Assembly (NCBI GenBank): GCA_964468435.1
Contig: CAYXVE010000055.1
Span: 1 to 31,133, forward strand
Length of the DNA: 31,133 nucleotides
Direction: 5' to 3'
Source: JBCCTX01 sp964468435
GTDB taxonomy: Bacteria; Bacteroidota; Bacteroidia; J057
In this document: positions 1 through 9,314 of the stretch, one piece after another
How positions within the stretch are numbered: the stretch's first letter is position 1
How the letters are laid out: each line of letters opens with the position of its first letter
Program-made: the position numbers and the translations under genes
The notes under the pieces: generated by a model
The model's input: the letters and a program-made list of their open reading frames with translations, nothing else
Told to the model about the DNA's origin: nothing
Databases searched by the model: none

Positions 1-120
1 AAATATTTTATACTTACAAACAGGATAAACTCTTCATTAGTTTCCCTGATATAGGATATTATTTTAACAATCAAGCACTTATCTATTTCTCTCGAAAAAT
101 AGTCATTAATCCTTAAAGAC

Positions 121-148
121 AAAAAAGGCCTATTGTTAACAGGCCTTT
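121..148 (-). terminator. Rho-independent terminator downstream of citrate synthase
   Basis: Read on the minus strand, an 8-bp perfect stem (AAAGGCCT at 124-131 pairing with AGGCCTTT at 141-148) with a 9-nt loop is followed by a run of six T. It lies about 165 nt beyond the gltA stop, so the citrate synthase mRNA would have a long 3' untranslated tail. Nothing gene-like is visible in 1-120 or 149-314. Confidence 0.75.
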
Positions 149-314
149 CCGAATTTTGACATTTTGATTATACTATATTGCCAAACCCTATTCAAAATCA
201 ATTTATTATTTGAATCTCAAGGATTTAGCAAAACGCTTTTGAGCATGAAATAAGCATCTGTATGAATCAAGGAACTCCCAAATCAAGGCAGTAACCTGAC
301 AAAAATCCCTAAGC

Positions 315-1601
315 TTAACGCTGCTCTACGGGTATAAACGCTCGCTTGTCAGCCCCGATATATATCTGACGTGGTCTTCCAATGGGTTCTTTCGCCTCAC
401 GCATCTCTTTCCACTGAGCTATCCACCCCGGAAGTCTTCCAAACGCAAACATAACTGTAAACATTTCTACGGGAATCCCCATAGCACGATAAATGATCCC
501 CGAATAGAAATCCACATTGGGGAAAAGTTTCCGCTGTACAAAATAGTCATCTTGAAGCGCGACTTCCTCAAGCCCTTTGGCTATTGAGACTACGGGATCT
601 TCTACATCAAGCTTATTCAGTACCAAATCCACATACTTTTTGATCACTTTTGCTCTGGGATCATAATTTTTATACACCCGATGGCCAAATCCCATCAGTC
701 GGAATGGATCACTTTTATCTTTTGCCTTTTCGATATATCGCTCTGTATCTCCACCATCATTTTTGATATTTTCGAGCATCTCCAGCACAGCCTGATTTGC
801 ACCACCGTGCAGAGGTCCCCAAAGTGCAGCATTTCCAGCTGCAACTGCTGCAAACAGATTGACATGGGATGATCCTGATAGCCTAACAGTCGACGCAGAA
901 CAATTTTGTTCGTGATCTGCATGCAAGATCAGTAAAGTTTCTAATGCCTCACACATATCTTGATCGACTTCTCCCTTCATCATATACAGAAAATTTGAAA
1001 CGTAATCTAATGAGGGATCAGGTGAAATATAATCTAACTTATTCATTCTCCGGTAGATGTAGGCTACCAGCGTAGGCATATGCCCCAAGAGACGATAGAT
1101 GGTATTCCAGCGTGTTTCTTCGTCTGACCAGGAGTCAAGAGAATCCGGATAAAAGCCTGAGAGTGTGAAAAATGCTGTAGAAAGCATGGCCATAGGATGT
1201 GTCTCATCTGGAAGAGCATTGAATATCTCCCTGATCTGATCTGGTACCTGACAATGTGAGGAAAGCTTTTGACGGATATGCTGTAGTTCTTCCGTGTTGG
1301 GTAGGTCTTGATTGAGCAACAAATAGATGACTTCCGGAAAAGAAGCATGTTCTGCCAGTTGCTCGATTGAGTATCCACGGTGAAGCAACACACCGTTCTC
1401 ACCATCAATAAATGTAATCGAACTGGTTGTGGAACCCGTATTTTTGTAGCCTGGATCCAGGGTAATGTAGTTAGAACTTTTCCGAAGCTTACTGATATCA
1501 ATCCCTTTTTCGTCAAAAGTACCCGTCATAACAGGAAATGAATACCCCTTATCCCCGAGGGTGATGTCTATTGAATTGCTGAGCTCTGTAATATCGGCCA
1601 T
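315..1601 (-). CDS. gltA: Citrate synthase (type I, GltA-like)
   Basis: Condenses acetyl-CoA and oxaloacetate to citrate, the entry step of the TCA cycle, in the cytoplasm. The 428-residue protein has the usual length of hexameric bacterial citrate synthases. The catalytic triad is visible: His265 in GPLHGGAN, His307 in GFGHRVY and Asp364 in NVDFYSG, at nearly the same positions as in the E. coli enzyme. The HADHEQN segment at 227-233 and the C-terminal RPRQIYIG are also typical. The N-terminal beta domain (residues 1-60) is complete, which supports the ATG at 1601. It is monocistronic, with its own terminator and a 177-nt upstream gap to nadE. Identification is secure. Confidence 0.97.
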   Translation of the reverse strand: MADITELSNSIDITLGDKGYSFPVMTGTFDEKGIDISKLRKSSNYITLDPGYKNTGSTTSSITFIDGENGVLLHRGYSIEQLAEHASFPEVIYLLLNQDLPNTEELQHIRQKLSSHCQVPDQIREIFNALPDETHPMAMLSTAFFTLSGFYPDSLDSWSDEETRWNTIYRLLGHMPTLVAYIYRRMNKLDYISPDPSLDYVSNFLYMMKGEVDQDMCEALETLLILHADHEQNCSASTVRLSGSSHVNLFAAVAAGNAALWGPLHGGANQAVLEMLENIKNDGGDTERYIEKAKDKSDPFRLMGFGHRVYKNYDPRAKVIKKYVDLVLNKLDVEDPVVSIAKGLEEVALQDDYFVQRKLFPNVDFYSGIIYRAMGIPVEMFTVMFAFGRLPGWIAQWKEMREAKEPIGRPRQIYIGADKRAFIPVEQR

Positions 1602-1778
1602 ATACGCTAAATATTGTAAGTGTATTAATTGATTTCTTAATCTAGTAATACTACAAAATTTTCCTTTCGTTCAACAAAATGATTTTTTTTTAAAATAGGA
1701 TAAATAACCTACACCCTATTAATAATCAAAGAAACAAAGTACATTTTGCTCTATCAAAAAGAAAATCTATTTAGTTAA

Positions 1779-3737
1779 TCACTTCTCAACAACTTCAGTC
1801 GCAGGATTTACCTCAGCCACATATTGATCTAGCTCCTCCAGGGCTTCCCGATAACCTTCATTTAATATAGGAAAACGGCACCATGTTTTGGGATCGAGAT
1901 TTTTATCATCCAGATGAAAGGAAGGAGCATAGCGTTCGCGTTTCCACTGATTTCTCGCCCATAGCCTAAAAAACTTATGGATATATGTCTGAAGTTGCTG
2001 GTCAGGTACGATCCCTCTCAACGAACGAAATACTTCTACCGGAGACTGATAGTCTCTGATCGCGCAAGTCTCGATCTTATCGAGGAGTGCATAAGGCATC
2101 AGATCCTTCTCATCGGACTGGTCAGCAGTTCTGGGACGCAGCTCTGCAGTGGGACGTAGTGCGTTGACATATCTGAGCGATTGAAGATCCAGATTATCTT
2201 CAGCCCATACCAGCCAGGTGAGTAGGCTGGCCTTATCCATTCCTCCCAAAGGCGCCAATCCTCCTGAAGTATCCCCATCCATCGTAGCATATCCTACAGC
2301 TGCCTCACTCCGGTTGCTAGTCGTAATGAGCAATCCCCGCTGTATATTTGCCATCATCCAGATACCTGGAGACCTCAGTCTCGCCTGAATATTTTGCAAG
2401 GCAATATCATCCTCTTCCCATGTCAATTCACGTTGATATGAGTTAGCTACGATCGACACATAATCATCGTAAATCTGCTGAACCTTCCAATGATGAAAGG
2501 TAGCTCCCAACTCTTCCGAAAGTTCTGAAGCACTACGCAAGGTGTCATCAGAACTGTTTTCCGTACCCTGGTATACGTAAGTACATAGCTGTGAAATCAC
2601 AGGTTGTTCTGGATCTATGTGTGTGTAAGCGATTCTGTCCCAGAACAAATCTTCTCCAAGTTCTGATCTTGCTCTCAACAGGGACTTAGCACATAGTACT
2701 GCACAAGCTGATGAATCAGCCCCACCCGACAGTGATAATACAAAACCACGGCTTCGGCTTTTGCGCATGTAGTCAAACAAGGCCAGTGTTTCAGCCAGGT
2801 AAAATTCCTCATCTTTGCTTTCATAAGGTGCAATCTGGACTTCTTGCTGCGGGACACTCTCACGGTAATTCCAGGGACAGGAAATCAGATTATCCGGGAC
2901 TTCAGGTAGGTAGTTAAAAGACTTTCTACGATAAATATGTAGCCGGTCTACATCGACCACTGTTGAAGCAACTACGTAATCTTCAAAAGAAAAACGCTTA
3001 TTTCTCCTGAGAAGATCTCCACCCTGTGCAATCAGAACCTCCCCATCATATATAATTCTTCCTGCCTCATTGCCAAGCAAATTACTGTATACATATGTAC
3101 AATTAAAAGATCGGGAAGCTTCTGTAACAAGACGTTCCCTTATCCTGCTTTTTCCGAAAGCGAAATTGGAAGCTGATGGATTGAGTATTATATCTACATT
3201 GTTGACATAATGCCTCTGAGCAGGTCTGATACCTTTCCATGCATCTTCACATATTTCAAAACCTATTCTGATTCCGCCTATTTCAAACAATACATCTCCA
3301 AATGAATATGCATGTCCGTCCAAATGATAATTAACCCTCAACCCTTCCCGCCACGGTTTGAACCACCGGGGTTCGTAATAAATACCATCACCAGCCAATT
3401 CCTGCTTGGCTACAAAACCCAGGATCTCTGTGTCATGTATCAGGCATACCACATTGTACAGACAATTATCATACTCCATGGGCAAACCTACTGATACCGT
3501 AATGTCTTTACAATGTGTAGCAATTTCTTTTAGATATTTTAGAGAGGTTGTAATGACATGGTCGCTAAAAAAAGCATCTTCACAACCATAACCGCTAATT
3601 GAAAGCTCTGGCATACACAATATCTGAATCCCCACATCTCTGGCCTTATATATAGCCTGGATGATTCTCTCTGTGTTTTCCTTAAAAGCTAACGGAGTTT
3701 GATTAAGACAAGCCCCCCCCAATTTTATATATTTCAT
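1779..3737 (-). CDS. nadE: Glutamine-dependent NAD+ synthetase
   Basis: Makes NAD+ from nicotinic acid adenine dinucleotide, using ATP and ammonia released from glutamine. The 652-residue, two-domain form is seen. The N-terminal nitrilase-like glutaminase domain (about 1-290) has Glu44 in MPELSISGYG, Lys111 in GFVAKQEL and nucleophile Cys163 in FEICEDAW. The C-terminal synthetase domain (about 310-640) has the SGGADS pyrophosphate loop at 337-342. Codons 6-9 contain a run of eight G (plus-strand C run 3713-3720), which is prone to slippage or sequencing error; the frame is open as given. The start at 3737 is supported by the MKYIKLG opening strand of the nitrilase fold. It appears monocistronic and diverges from the receiver gene at 3834. 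Confidence 0.96.
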   Translation of the reverse strand: MKYIKLGGACLNQTPLAFKENTERIIQAIYKARDVGIQILCMPELSISGYGCEDAFFSDHVITTSLKYLKEIATHCKDITVSVGLPMEYDNCLYNVVCLIHDTEILGFVAKQELAGDGIYYEPRWFKPWREGLRVNYHLDGHAYSFGDVLFEIGGIRIGFEICEDAWKGIRPAQRHYVNNVDIILNPSASNFAFGKSRIRERLVTEASRSFNCTYVYSNLLGNEAGRIIYDGEVLIAQGGDLLRRNKRFSFEDYVVASTVVDVDRLHIYRRKSFNYLPEVPDNLISCPWNYRESVPQQEVQIAPYESKDEEFYLAETLALFDYMRKSRSRGFVLSLSGGADSSACAVLCAKSLLRARSELGEDLFWDRIAYTHIDPEQPVISQLCTYVYQGTENSSDDTLRSASELSEELGATFHHWKVQQIYDDYVSIVANSYQRELTWEEDDIALQNIQARLRSPGIWMMANIQRGLLITTSNRSEAAVGYATMDGDTSGGLAPLGGMDKASLLTWLVWAEDNLDLQSLRYVNALRPTAELRPRTADQSDEKDLMPYALLDKIETCAIRDYQSPVEVFRSLRGIVPDQQLQTYIHKFFRLWARNQWKRERYAPSFHLDDKNLDPKTWCRFPILNEGYREALEELDQYVAEVNPATEVVEK

Positions 3738-3833
3738 AAATAATTTTATATTACCAAACCATTAACTACAAATTATATACGACTTATACAGAAATAAGTA
3801 ATTCACCATTAAATTTTTGATAGTTGATGCACC

Positions 3834-4214
3834 ATGCCAAAAGTATTAATCATTGATGATGAAGAAGATATTGTAGATCTTCTCTCTTATCACCTTGAAC
3901 GATCGGGGTTTAGCGTTGTTGCCGTAGGAGATCAGGAATCGGCCTTTCACTTCATCAAAGCGCAAACCCCGGATTTGATACTGATCCATCATTTGCCTAA
4001 TTACGCAGATAAAAATTCTTTTTGTAAAAAACTCAAAGAAAAGCTGCGTGTTCAAAATACCTGTCTGATTTGCCTGGAAACCAATCTGAATCCATCTGAT
4101 AATCGTTGCCACAATGTTGATGCATGTATTCACATACCTCTCCTGCCAGAAAAACTCATTAAAGAAATACAGCTACATTACAACAAAAAGTGTGAAACAA
4201 AACCTACGGGTTAA
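3834..4214 (+). CDS. Stand-alone receiver domain with degenerate phosphorylation pocket
   Basis: A 126-residue CheY-like receiver with no output domain. The N-terminal strand and acidic pair are canonical (VLIIDDEED, Asp8/Asp9). The phospho-accepting Asp is replaced: where PDLILLD is expected the sequence reads PDLILIH, giving His52. The conserved Thr/Ser after strand 4 is Glu82 (CLET), and the Lys before the conserved Pro is Ile101 (HIPLL). Phosphotransfer by the normal route therefore looks impossible. It may act as a phosphorylation-independent or pseudo-receiver, or be a gene on the way to decay. No kinase is nearby. The next gene, a glycosyltransferase, starts 99 nt downstream, so co-transcription is possible. 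Fold confident, function unknown. Confidence 0.8.
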   Translation: MPKVLIIDDEEDIVDLLSYHLERSGFSVVAVGDQESAFHFIKAQTPDLILIHHLPNYADKNSFCKKLKEKLRVQNTCLICLETNLNPSDNRCHNVDACIHIPLLPEKLIKEIQLHYNKKCETKPTG

Positions 4215-4313
4215 TATACTTTGTTCCATCTGGTATTCATAGTACACTCCTATATCAGAACAAGAAGTCCTTTAATTGGTTTTTTATGGGTCAAATAACG
4301 TATTTGCACCTTC

Positions 4314-5408
4314 ATGGAATGGTTCCTGTATGTATCGTTTGTATTTTTACTAATAAGATTCACCATTGCCCTCTTGAATCTTATCCATCATCCACTCATA
4401 CCTGTCAGCAGATCGCACTCATATCCATTGCTCAGCATACTTATCCCTGCAAGAAATGAAGCCTCTAATCTACCGTGCCTCTTCAGTCAACTCCAAAACA
4501 TCAAGTACGATCCACTCGAAATCATCGTACTCAATGACCATTCTGAAGATAACTCAGAGCAAATTTTGAAGGATTATCAGAAAAAATCCCCAAAAATCAC
4601 CTACATCAATGGCAAAGAACTACCAAAGGGATGGCTGGGAAAAAACTGGGCATGTCATCAGCTATCCCAGATAGCTCAAGGTGAATATATGCTGTTCCTG
4701 GATGCTGATATCTCAGAATTACATCCAGAACTTTGTGTTTACACGGTAACTGAAGCACAAAAACGCAAACTTGCCTTGCTATCGATATTTCCTCAACAGT
4801 ATATGCTTACTATGGCAGAAAGATCTATTGTACCTATCATGCACTATCTGTTGCTGTCGCTGCTTCCGCTTTCCTGGATTTACAAATTGCCTTTTCCATC
4901 CATGTCTGCTGCAAATGGGCAATATATGTTATTTAATGCCCAGATCTACCGGAGATATCTATGGCATAAGTCCGTCAAGAAGATCATTGTAGAGGATATC
5001 GCGATTATGAGAAAGATTAAAAAACAGGGATTGAAAGGTATGACTTACCTTTCCAGGGGGCTGATAAAGTGCCGAATGTATCATTCATACCGGGACGGAA
5101 TTGAAGGATTTAGTAAAAATATTCTCGCCGGATTCGGTAATAGTATAACTGGATTGATGATTTATCTTGTACTAGTCATTTTTTCCTGGCCATTCACCAT
5201 TATTTACTTGCCAGTTTGTGTAGGGCTGCTTTCGATTTTAATGATACTAGGGATCAGGATTATCATAAGCTATATTTCCAAAGAGCATATAAGCTGGAAT
5301 ATATTGCTCCATCCTGTGCATATGACGCACTTAATAGCTATATCTTTTCTGTCTGTTTACAAAAAAACTACGAAGCGAAATATATGGAAAGGTCGAAACG
5401 TAGCCTGA
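4314..5408 (+). CDS. Membrane family 2 glycosyltransferase, probably carotenoid-linked
   Basis: A 364-residue GT-A glycosyltransferase embedded in the inner membrane. A hydrophobic helix occupies about residues 5-24, the catalytic domain starts at SILIPARNEA (41-50), the metal-binding DAD is at 130-132, and the acceptor-side VEDIA is at 226-230. C-terminal transmembrane helices span about 280-345. The GWLGKNWACHQ segment (106-116) is typical of HpnB-like and carotenoid glycosyltransferases of the CruC/CruG type. The stop overlaps the CruF-type gene by 25 bp, so the two are translationally coupled. That context makes a hydroxycarotenoid the likely acceptor, by inference. The donor sugar cannot be read from the sequence. 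An alternative is a hopanoid or glycolipid transferase. Confidence 0.85.
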   Translation: MEWFLYVSFVFLLIRFTIALLNLIHHPLIPVSRSHSYPLLSILIPARNEASNLPCLFSQLQNIKYDPLEIIVLNDHSEDNSEQILKDYQKKSPKITYINGKELPKGWLGKNWACHQLSQIAQGEYMLFLDADISELHPELCVYTVTEAQKRKLALLSIFPQQYMLTMAERSIVPIMHYLLLSLLPLSWIYKLPFPSMSAANGQYMLFNAQIYRRYLWHKSVKKIIVEDIAIMRKIKKQGLKGMTYLSRGLIKCRMYHSYRDGIEGFSKNILAGFGNSITGLMIYLVLVIFSWPFTIIYLPVCVGLLSILMILGIRIIISYISKEHISWNILLHPVHMTHLIAISFLSVYKKTTKRNIWKGRNVA

Positions 5409-6022
5409 TTTTGGGGGCTATGATCATCATCATTTTTCACCTAGTCGGATTCGCCGGCTTTCAGTTTTCTGAAACTCGTCCCTTATTTGAAAAACTGGTC
5501 CCTATGAATTTACTGCTTTCGCTCGGGATACTGATCTGGTTTCACGAACCCAAAAACCGAAACTGGCTAGCTTTTGCCGTGGCGACAGCAGCAATGGGTT
5601 ACTTCTTAGAAGTATTAGGTGTACAATCTGGCAGAATATTTGGCGAATATGCATATGATAGTGCACTAGGTCCTAAATTACTGGGAGTTCCTCCCATGAT
5701 CGGGATTAACTGGTTGATGCTTACGTACGCTGCGGGAATGATTACTCAACGATTCCCATTAGGTAAATTTGTGCAATTAGTACTGGGAGCCTGTATGATG
5801 GTATTTGTGGATCTATTAATTGAACCTGTAGCTATTGAATACAATTTCTGGCATTGGGAGCAGCCAGAAATCCCGCTCCAGAATTATATTTCCTGGGGTA
5901 TTATTGCAGTTACCCTGCTGGCATTATTTCACTGCGTGCCACAAAAGACACACAATCCCCTGGCTGTAATTTTTTTTGTTACACAAATCCTTTTCTTTGG
6001 TGCGTTCTGGATTTCCGGATAA
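5384..6022 (+). CDS. cruF: CruF-type carotenoid biosynthesis membrane protein (putative 1',2'-hydratase)
   Basis: A 212-residue integral membrane protein of the CruF/DUF422 family, which hydrates the psi end group of acyclic or monocyclic carotenoids to a tertiary alcohol. About six hydrophobic segments are visible. The family hallmarks are the GEYAYDSALGPKLLGVP segment and the following INW, plus the later D-LIEPVA helix. The frame stays open upstream to 5216, but the first sensible start is the ATG at 5384 (MERSKRS); earlier residues are the glycosyltransferase read in another frame. The 25-bp overlap with that gene indicates translational coupling. The product would provide the hydroxyl group that the glycosyltransferase could use. 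The symbol rests on motif recall, not on an alignment. Confidence 0.85.
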   Translation: MERSKRSLILGAMIIIIFHLVGFAGFQFSETRPLFEKLVPMNLLLSLGILIWFHEPKNRNWLAFAVATAAMGYFLEVLGVQSGRIFGEYAYDSALGPKLLGVPPMIGINWLMLTYAAGMITQRFPLGKFVQLVLGACMMVFVDLLIEPVAIEYNFWHWEQPEIPLQNYISWGIIAVTLLALFHCVPQKTHNPLAVIFFVTQILFFGAFWISG

Positions 6023-6126
6023 AGCCTCAGATATTTTTACTGAGCATCCACCCCTTTTTTCGGAGCGTAGGACTTATTTTCAATACGTTCCTTAGCAAAT
6101 GAATTTGAGCAAATCCCCTTTTTAAA

Positions 6127-6169
6127 GAATGGTTGAGGAATTTATATTGAGAGCCTTCCTCAACCATTC
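6127..6169. terminator. Bidirectional terminator hairpin between convergent cruF and protease genes
   Basis: A perfect 14-bp stem (GAATGGTTGAGGAA at 6127-6140 with its complement at 6156-6169) and a 15-nt loop lie between the ends of convergent genes. The U-run is weak on both sides (TCTTTAAA on the minus strand), but the position fits a shared terminator, with the minus-strand protease gene ending only 7 nt away. Confidence 0.65.
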
Positions 6170-6175
6170 AACTTA

Positions 6176-8611
6176 TTAAGCAGTTTCAGCGCGTGTAATT
6201 CTTAGGGACCATCTGTTGAGCTTACCTATATCTGCTCCCGCGTTATCGATTAATTTCAATATCCATTCCCCCCTGATCACCTGTCCGGTCAGTTGCTGGA
6301 GTGCAGATGTCGTGGCAAATGAATAAGTACGGTCGATATTATTCAATGGCCCTCCCACACGATTGTGGAGTATAATTTCCGTACCTTCTGGTGAGAACAA
6401 AGTAACAAAAAGATCTCCTACGTAAGTATGTGTAATATCCACAGAAACTTCAATCTCTTTGATATTACCTTCAGCCTCCGTCTTGATAGCATCTTCGATC
6501 CCTGTTCTGTCGTTGTCGGGAATAGTGATACCAGGAGAAGACTCAAGCAGAATAGCAGTATCTTCCCTAGCAGAAAATTCTATTTCCCAGGCATTGAGCG
6601 TTCCGGTATCCAAAGGTGCGAAATCCTGAACAGATAATTTCCAGTCTCCCTGAAGGGTTCTTCCCAGAAGTGAGCTAAGCCCTGTAGTATTCGAGATATC
6701 AAATGTAGTCTGTATATCATCTGCTCTCCCTCCCCTGCGATTTTGCAAAACTACATTCTCTCCCGTAGGTGCGGCTAGAGATACCCGGAGATCCCCGATA
6801 TAGTTATGAGAAATATCTACATTGACCTTGACATCAGATATAAATGCAGCCTCATCAAAGCGGATGGTATCGAAAATACCTACGGTATCGTTATCCGGAA
6901 TCGCCAGATTGGGAGTAGAAGACTTTTTGTATACCAACTTTGAGTCGCTGGTTTTTCTTTGTATAGCTTCTTTTACAGCATTCTCAGCATTGACTTTACC
7001 GTATCCAAACCATTTTGAGCGCCCGTTTTCATCATAATTGCCAAAAGTATTTCCCAATTGGGGATCTTCTCGGTTGTCTACGATCTTATCGGCTGTGCTC
7101 TCCAGGATTTCTCTGACCTCCTGCGCAGTAAGGTCTGGATTTGCTGAAAGAACTAGGGCCGCAACTCCAGCCACTAGCGGGCAAGCACTTGATGTACCTC
7201 CAAATGAAAAAGTATAATCCGAGCTCGAATAACCAGCACTCCCAACACGGTCTGCTGTCACAATTCCTCTTCCTGGCAGAGAAGAAGTAATTCTGGGATA
7301 GGTAATGGAAGAACCGATACCGGGATGTCCATTGTTACTGGGAGCACATACTGAAATTTCATCACCCCAGTTACTGTATGCAGATTTTCTATTCTGGCTG
7401 GTGCAGGCACTCACAGCTATGACATGTTCATTGGCAGCATAGCCTCCAAGCCAGTCTGTAGGACCACTCAATGCATCATTGGGCCAGTCTTTTTCATCTA
7501 CTGTACCATTAACGGGACGATTGGCATTTCCCGCAGCAAAACAAATCACGATTCCTTTACCCTCACGTCCTTCTGTGGCAAGCCTTCTGAGTACATTGGT
7601 CTGTCTTAGGGACAAAGGGAAATTGATAGCTGCCGCTCCCCAGCTACAGGACACTACACTGGCCCCATTGTCCATGGCCCATTCAAATTGTTCTTCGATA
7701 GAATTATCGTCCAGGAAACCTGTCATTCGCAAGGGCATGAGTGAACAAGCTGGAGCGATACCCACCACTCCCTGACCGTTTTCTTCTGCTACTGCCACGC
7801 CTGCACATGCCGTTCCGTGGTTGTCAGAAGCTGATTCAGGAATGGGTTCAAAATCTGAACCTTTAAAGTCGCGTGGCGCAACAATCTTATCTTCTATGGC
7901 CAGATCATCATGATCAAGATCTACAGAATCGTCCATGATCGCTACTACTACCGATCTTTCACCTCGTGTCACATCCCAGGCTGCCTCTGCAAAAACATGC
8001 GAATTTTCTGAAAGTTGTGGACCCCCATTGTGTTCCAAATGCCATTGGTCAGGATAAAGATTATCAGATGGAATATAAAACTTTTCCAGTCCTATAGCGA
8101 TATTGGGTTCAGCCACTTCTACATGTTCGTTTTCCTGCAGTTTATTCGCGAGTACAATAGAATCTTTTCCCAAGTGCGGAGCGATACGTACCACCCAGCA
8201 TTTTTCCAGCCCTTTTACCTCTTTTAGAATTTCCAGACCATGATCCTCCATGATTGCCTCTATTTGATCATCTGATACCGCTTGCTCAAACTGCAGGGTT
8301 ATCTCATCTGTAGGATATAGTTGCGAATTAGGATCTTCATCCAACATATAAACATTGGACGCAAACTCTACATCATGATCTTCCTGTAAGCTTCTGAGTG
8401 TATCATCCAATCCTCGGGTCCCATCTGTTTCAAACTCAGCAAGATTCTGTCGATCAAGTGATTGACACTTTCTACAATTGTACTTATTTGTAAGCGTTTC
8501 CGGATTGACCCCCTGACGAACGCGTACGGTAAATTTATTTGACATGCGGCGAATACTCATTTTTTTCCCGCCTCGCCAAAAATACTCAGCTTGGGGCTGT
8601 TGTTCTGACAT
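6176..8611 (-). CDS. Subtilisin-like serine protease (S8) with two C-terminal P domains
   Basis: An 811-residue S8 peptidase. The catalytic triad is Asp227 in VAIMDDSVD, His265 in DNHGTACAG and Ser474 in GGTSSACP; the oxyanion Asn is in AAGN near 362. Two proprotein-convertase-type P domains follow, at about 566-685 and 693-808, each opening with the IPDND motif and carrying GDLRVSL or GDLFVTL strands. Residues 1-180 look like a propeptide region with two inhibitor-like segments and a CRKC pair at 46-49. No signal peptide is visible: the N-terminus is polar, with a WRGGKKM segment seen in other leaderless subtilases. It is either cytoplasmic or exported by an unusual route. A good promoter lies at 8649-8678. 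The exact specificity is unknown. Confidence 0.93.
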   Translation of the reverse strand: MSEQQPQAEYFWRGGKKMSIRRMSNKFTVRVRQGVNPETLTNKYNCRKCQSLDRQNLAEFETDGTRGLDDTLRSLQEDHDVEFASNVYMLDEDPNSQLYPTDEITLQFEQAVSDDQIEAIMEDHGLEILKEVKGLEKCWVVRIAPHLGKDSIVLANKLQENEHVEVAEPNIAIGLEKFYIPSDNLYPDQWHLEHNGGPQLSENSHVFAEAAWDVTRGERSVVVAIMDDSVDLDHDDLAIEDKIVAPRDFKGSDFEPIPESASDNHGTACAGVAVAEENGQGVVGIAPACSLMPLRMTGFLDDNSIEEQFEWAMDNGASVVSCSWGAAAINFPLSLRQTNVLRRLATEGREGKGIVICFAAGNANRPVNGTVDEKDWPNDALSGPTDWLGGYAANEHVIAVSACTSQNRKSAYSNWGDEISVCAPSNNGHPGIGSSITYPRITSSLPGRGIVTADRVGSAGYSSSDYTFSFGGTSSACPLVAGVAALVLSANPDLTAQEVREILESTADKIVDNREDPQLGNTFGNYDENGRSKWFGYGKVNAENAVKEAIQRKTSDSKLVYKKSSTPNLAIPDNDTVGIFDTIRFDEAAFISDVKVNVDISHNYIGDLRVSLAAPTGENVVLQNRRGGRADDIQTTFDISNTTGLSSLLGRTLQGDWKLSVQDFAPLDTGTLNAWEIEFSAREDTAILLESSPGITIPDNDRTGIEDAIKTEAEGNIKEIEVSVDITHTYVGDLFVTLFSPEGTEIILHNRVGGPLNNIDRTYSFATTSALQQLTGQVIRGEWILKLIDNAGADIGKLNRWSLRITRAETA

Positions 8612-8648
8612 AGATTAATATTTTTCTGTGTGAATAATCGGACGATGA

Positions 8649-8678
8649 TAAACTTAATCAATAGATCCAATAAGTCAA
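8649..8678 (-). promoter_or_regulatory. Bacteroidota-type promoter for the protease gene
   Basis: On the minus strand a TTG (8678-8676) is followed by exactly 19 nt and then TAAGTTTA (8656-8649), which is one mismatch from the TAnnTTTG consensus. The predicted transcript start is near 8642, about 30 nt before the ATG. Spacing and position are right; the -7 mismatch keeps confidence moderate. Confidence 0.5.
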
Positions 8679-8701
8679 ATCATTCCATACTATGAAAATG
8701 A

Positions 8702-9307
8702 CTAATTACTTACCAATAATCCCAGAATAACACCAGCAGATATGCCAGCTAGCCCTCCCAGCAACCCGATGGTGAAATTTTTCCTGTTTCTACCTTTAAG
8801 ACTTTCATCCACAAGATCCATTGATATATTTAATTGTTCATTAAGCTGACCAATATGCATGCTTAGCTGCTGATTGGCTCCACGTAAAAGTTCTACCCTC
8901 TGGTTTTCAAACTGAATGATACTTTCATATACAGAATCCCGCTGCCTGCTCAATTGCTTGACTACCTGTAATTCCTGTCGAACATTCTCATAGAGATAGC
9001 TTAGGCTTTCCAAATCTTTTACAACGTTCACACCCTGTTCAAAGATTCCTTGTGGAAGGGTTATCATGGGAAAATTTTCTGGTGCGAGGGTATCAGCCAG
9101 CAGATGCATCCGTTGAGCATTGGCAATTTCCACATACTCAATCTTGATTTTGTTGGTATCCAGCCCAAATGCTACCGACTTTGGTGATAGATCGTCAAAT
9201 ATAATCTCACGATCCTGACCGTTTTGGCTATGTAGAGCTTTAATCATACACATACACACACATAACAGGAAAAAACACCTCATGGATAATTGTACGTAAA
9301 TGTTCAT
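8702..9307 (-). CDS. Exported coiled-coil protein with C-terminal membrane helix
   Basis: A 201-residue protein of unknown function. The frame is open to 9361, but ATG 9307 is preferred: it opens a clean signal sequence (MNIYVQLSMRCFFLLCVCMC, then IKALHSQ) and begins 7 nt after the stop of the upstream gene. After a short extracytoplasmic region, residues about 95-160 are rich in Q, E, L and R with heptad-like spacing, so a coiled coil is likely. A glycine-rich hydrophobic helix (GLLGGLAGISAGVILGLLV) ends the protein. It probably forms a functional pair with the next gene, which has the mirror layout (N-terminal helix, then coiled coil). No family is recognised. Confidence 0.75.
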   Translation of the reverse strand: MNIYVQLSMRCFFLLCVCMCMIKALHSQNGQDREIIFDDLSPKSVAFGLDTNKIKIEYVEIANAQRMHLLADTLAPENFPMITLPQGIFEQGVNVVKDLESLSYLYENVRQELQVVKQLSRQRDSVYESIIQFENQRVELLRGANQQLSMHIGQLNEQLNISMDLVDESLKGRNRKNFTIGLLGGLAGISAGVILGLLVSN

Positions 9308-9314
9308 CTGGGAT

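Noticed and set aside
5216..5383. N-terminal extension of the CruF-type gene
   Set aside because: The residues are the glycosyltransferase gene read in another frame and do not resemble the CruF family; ATG 5384 is the better start.
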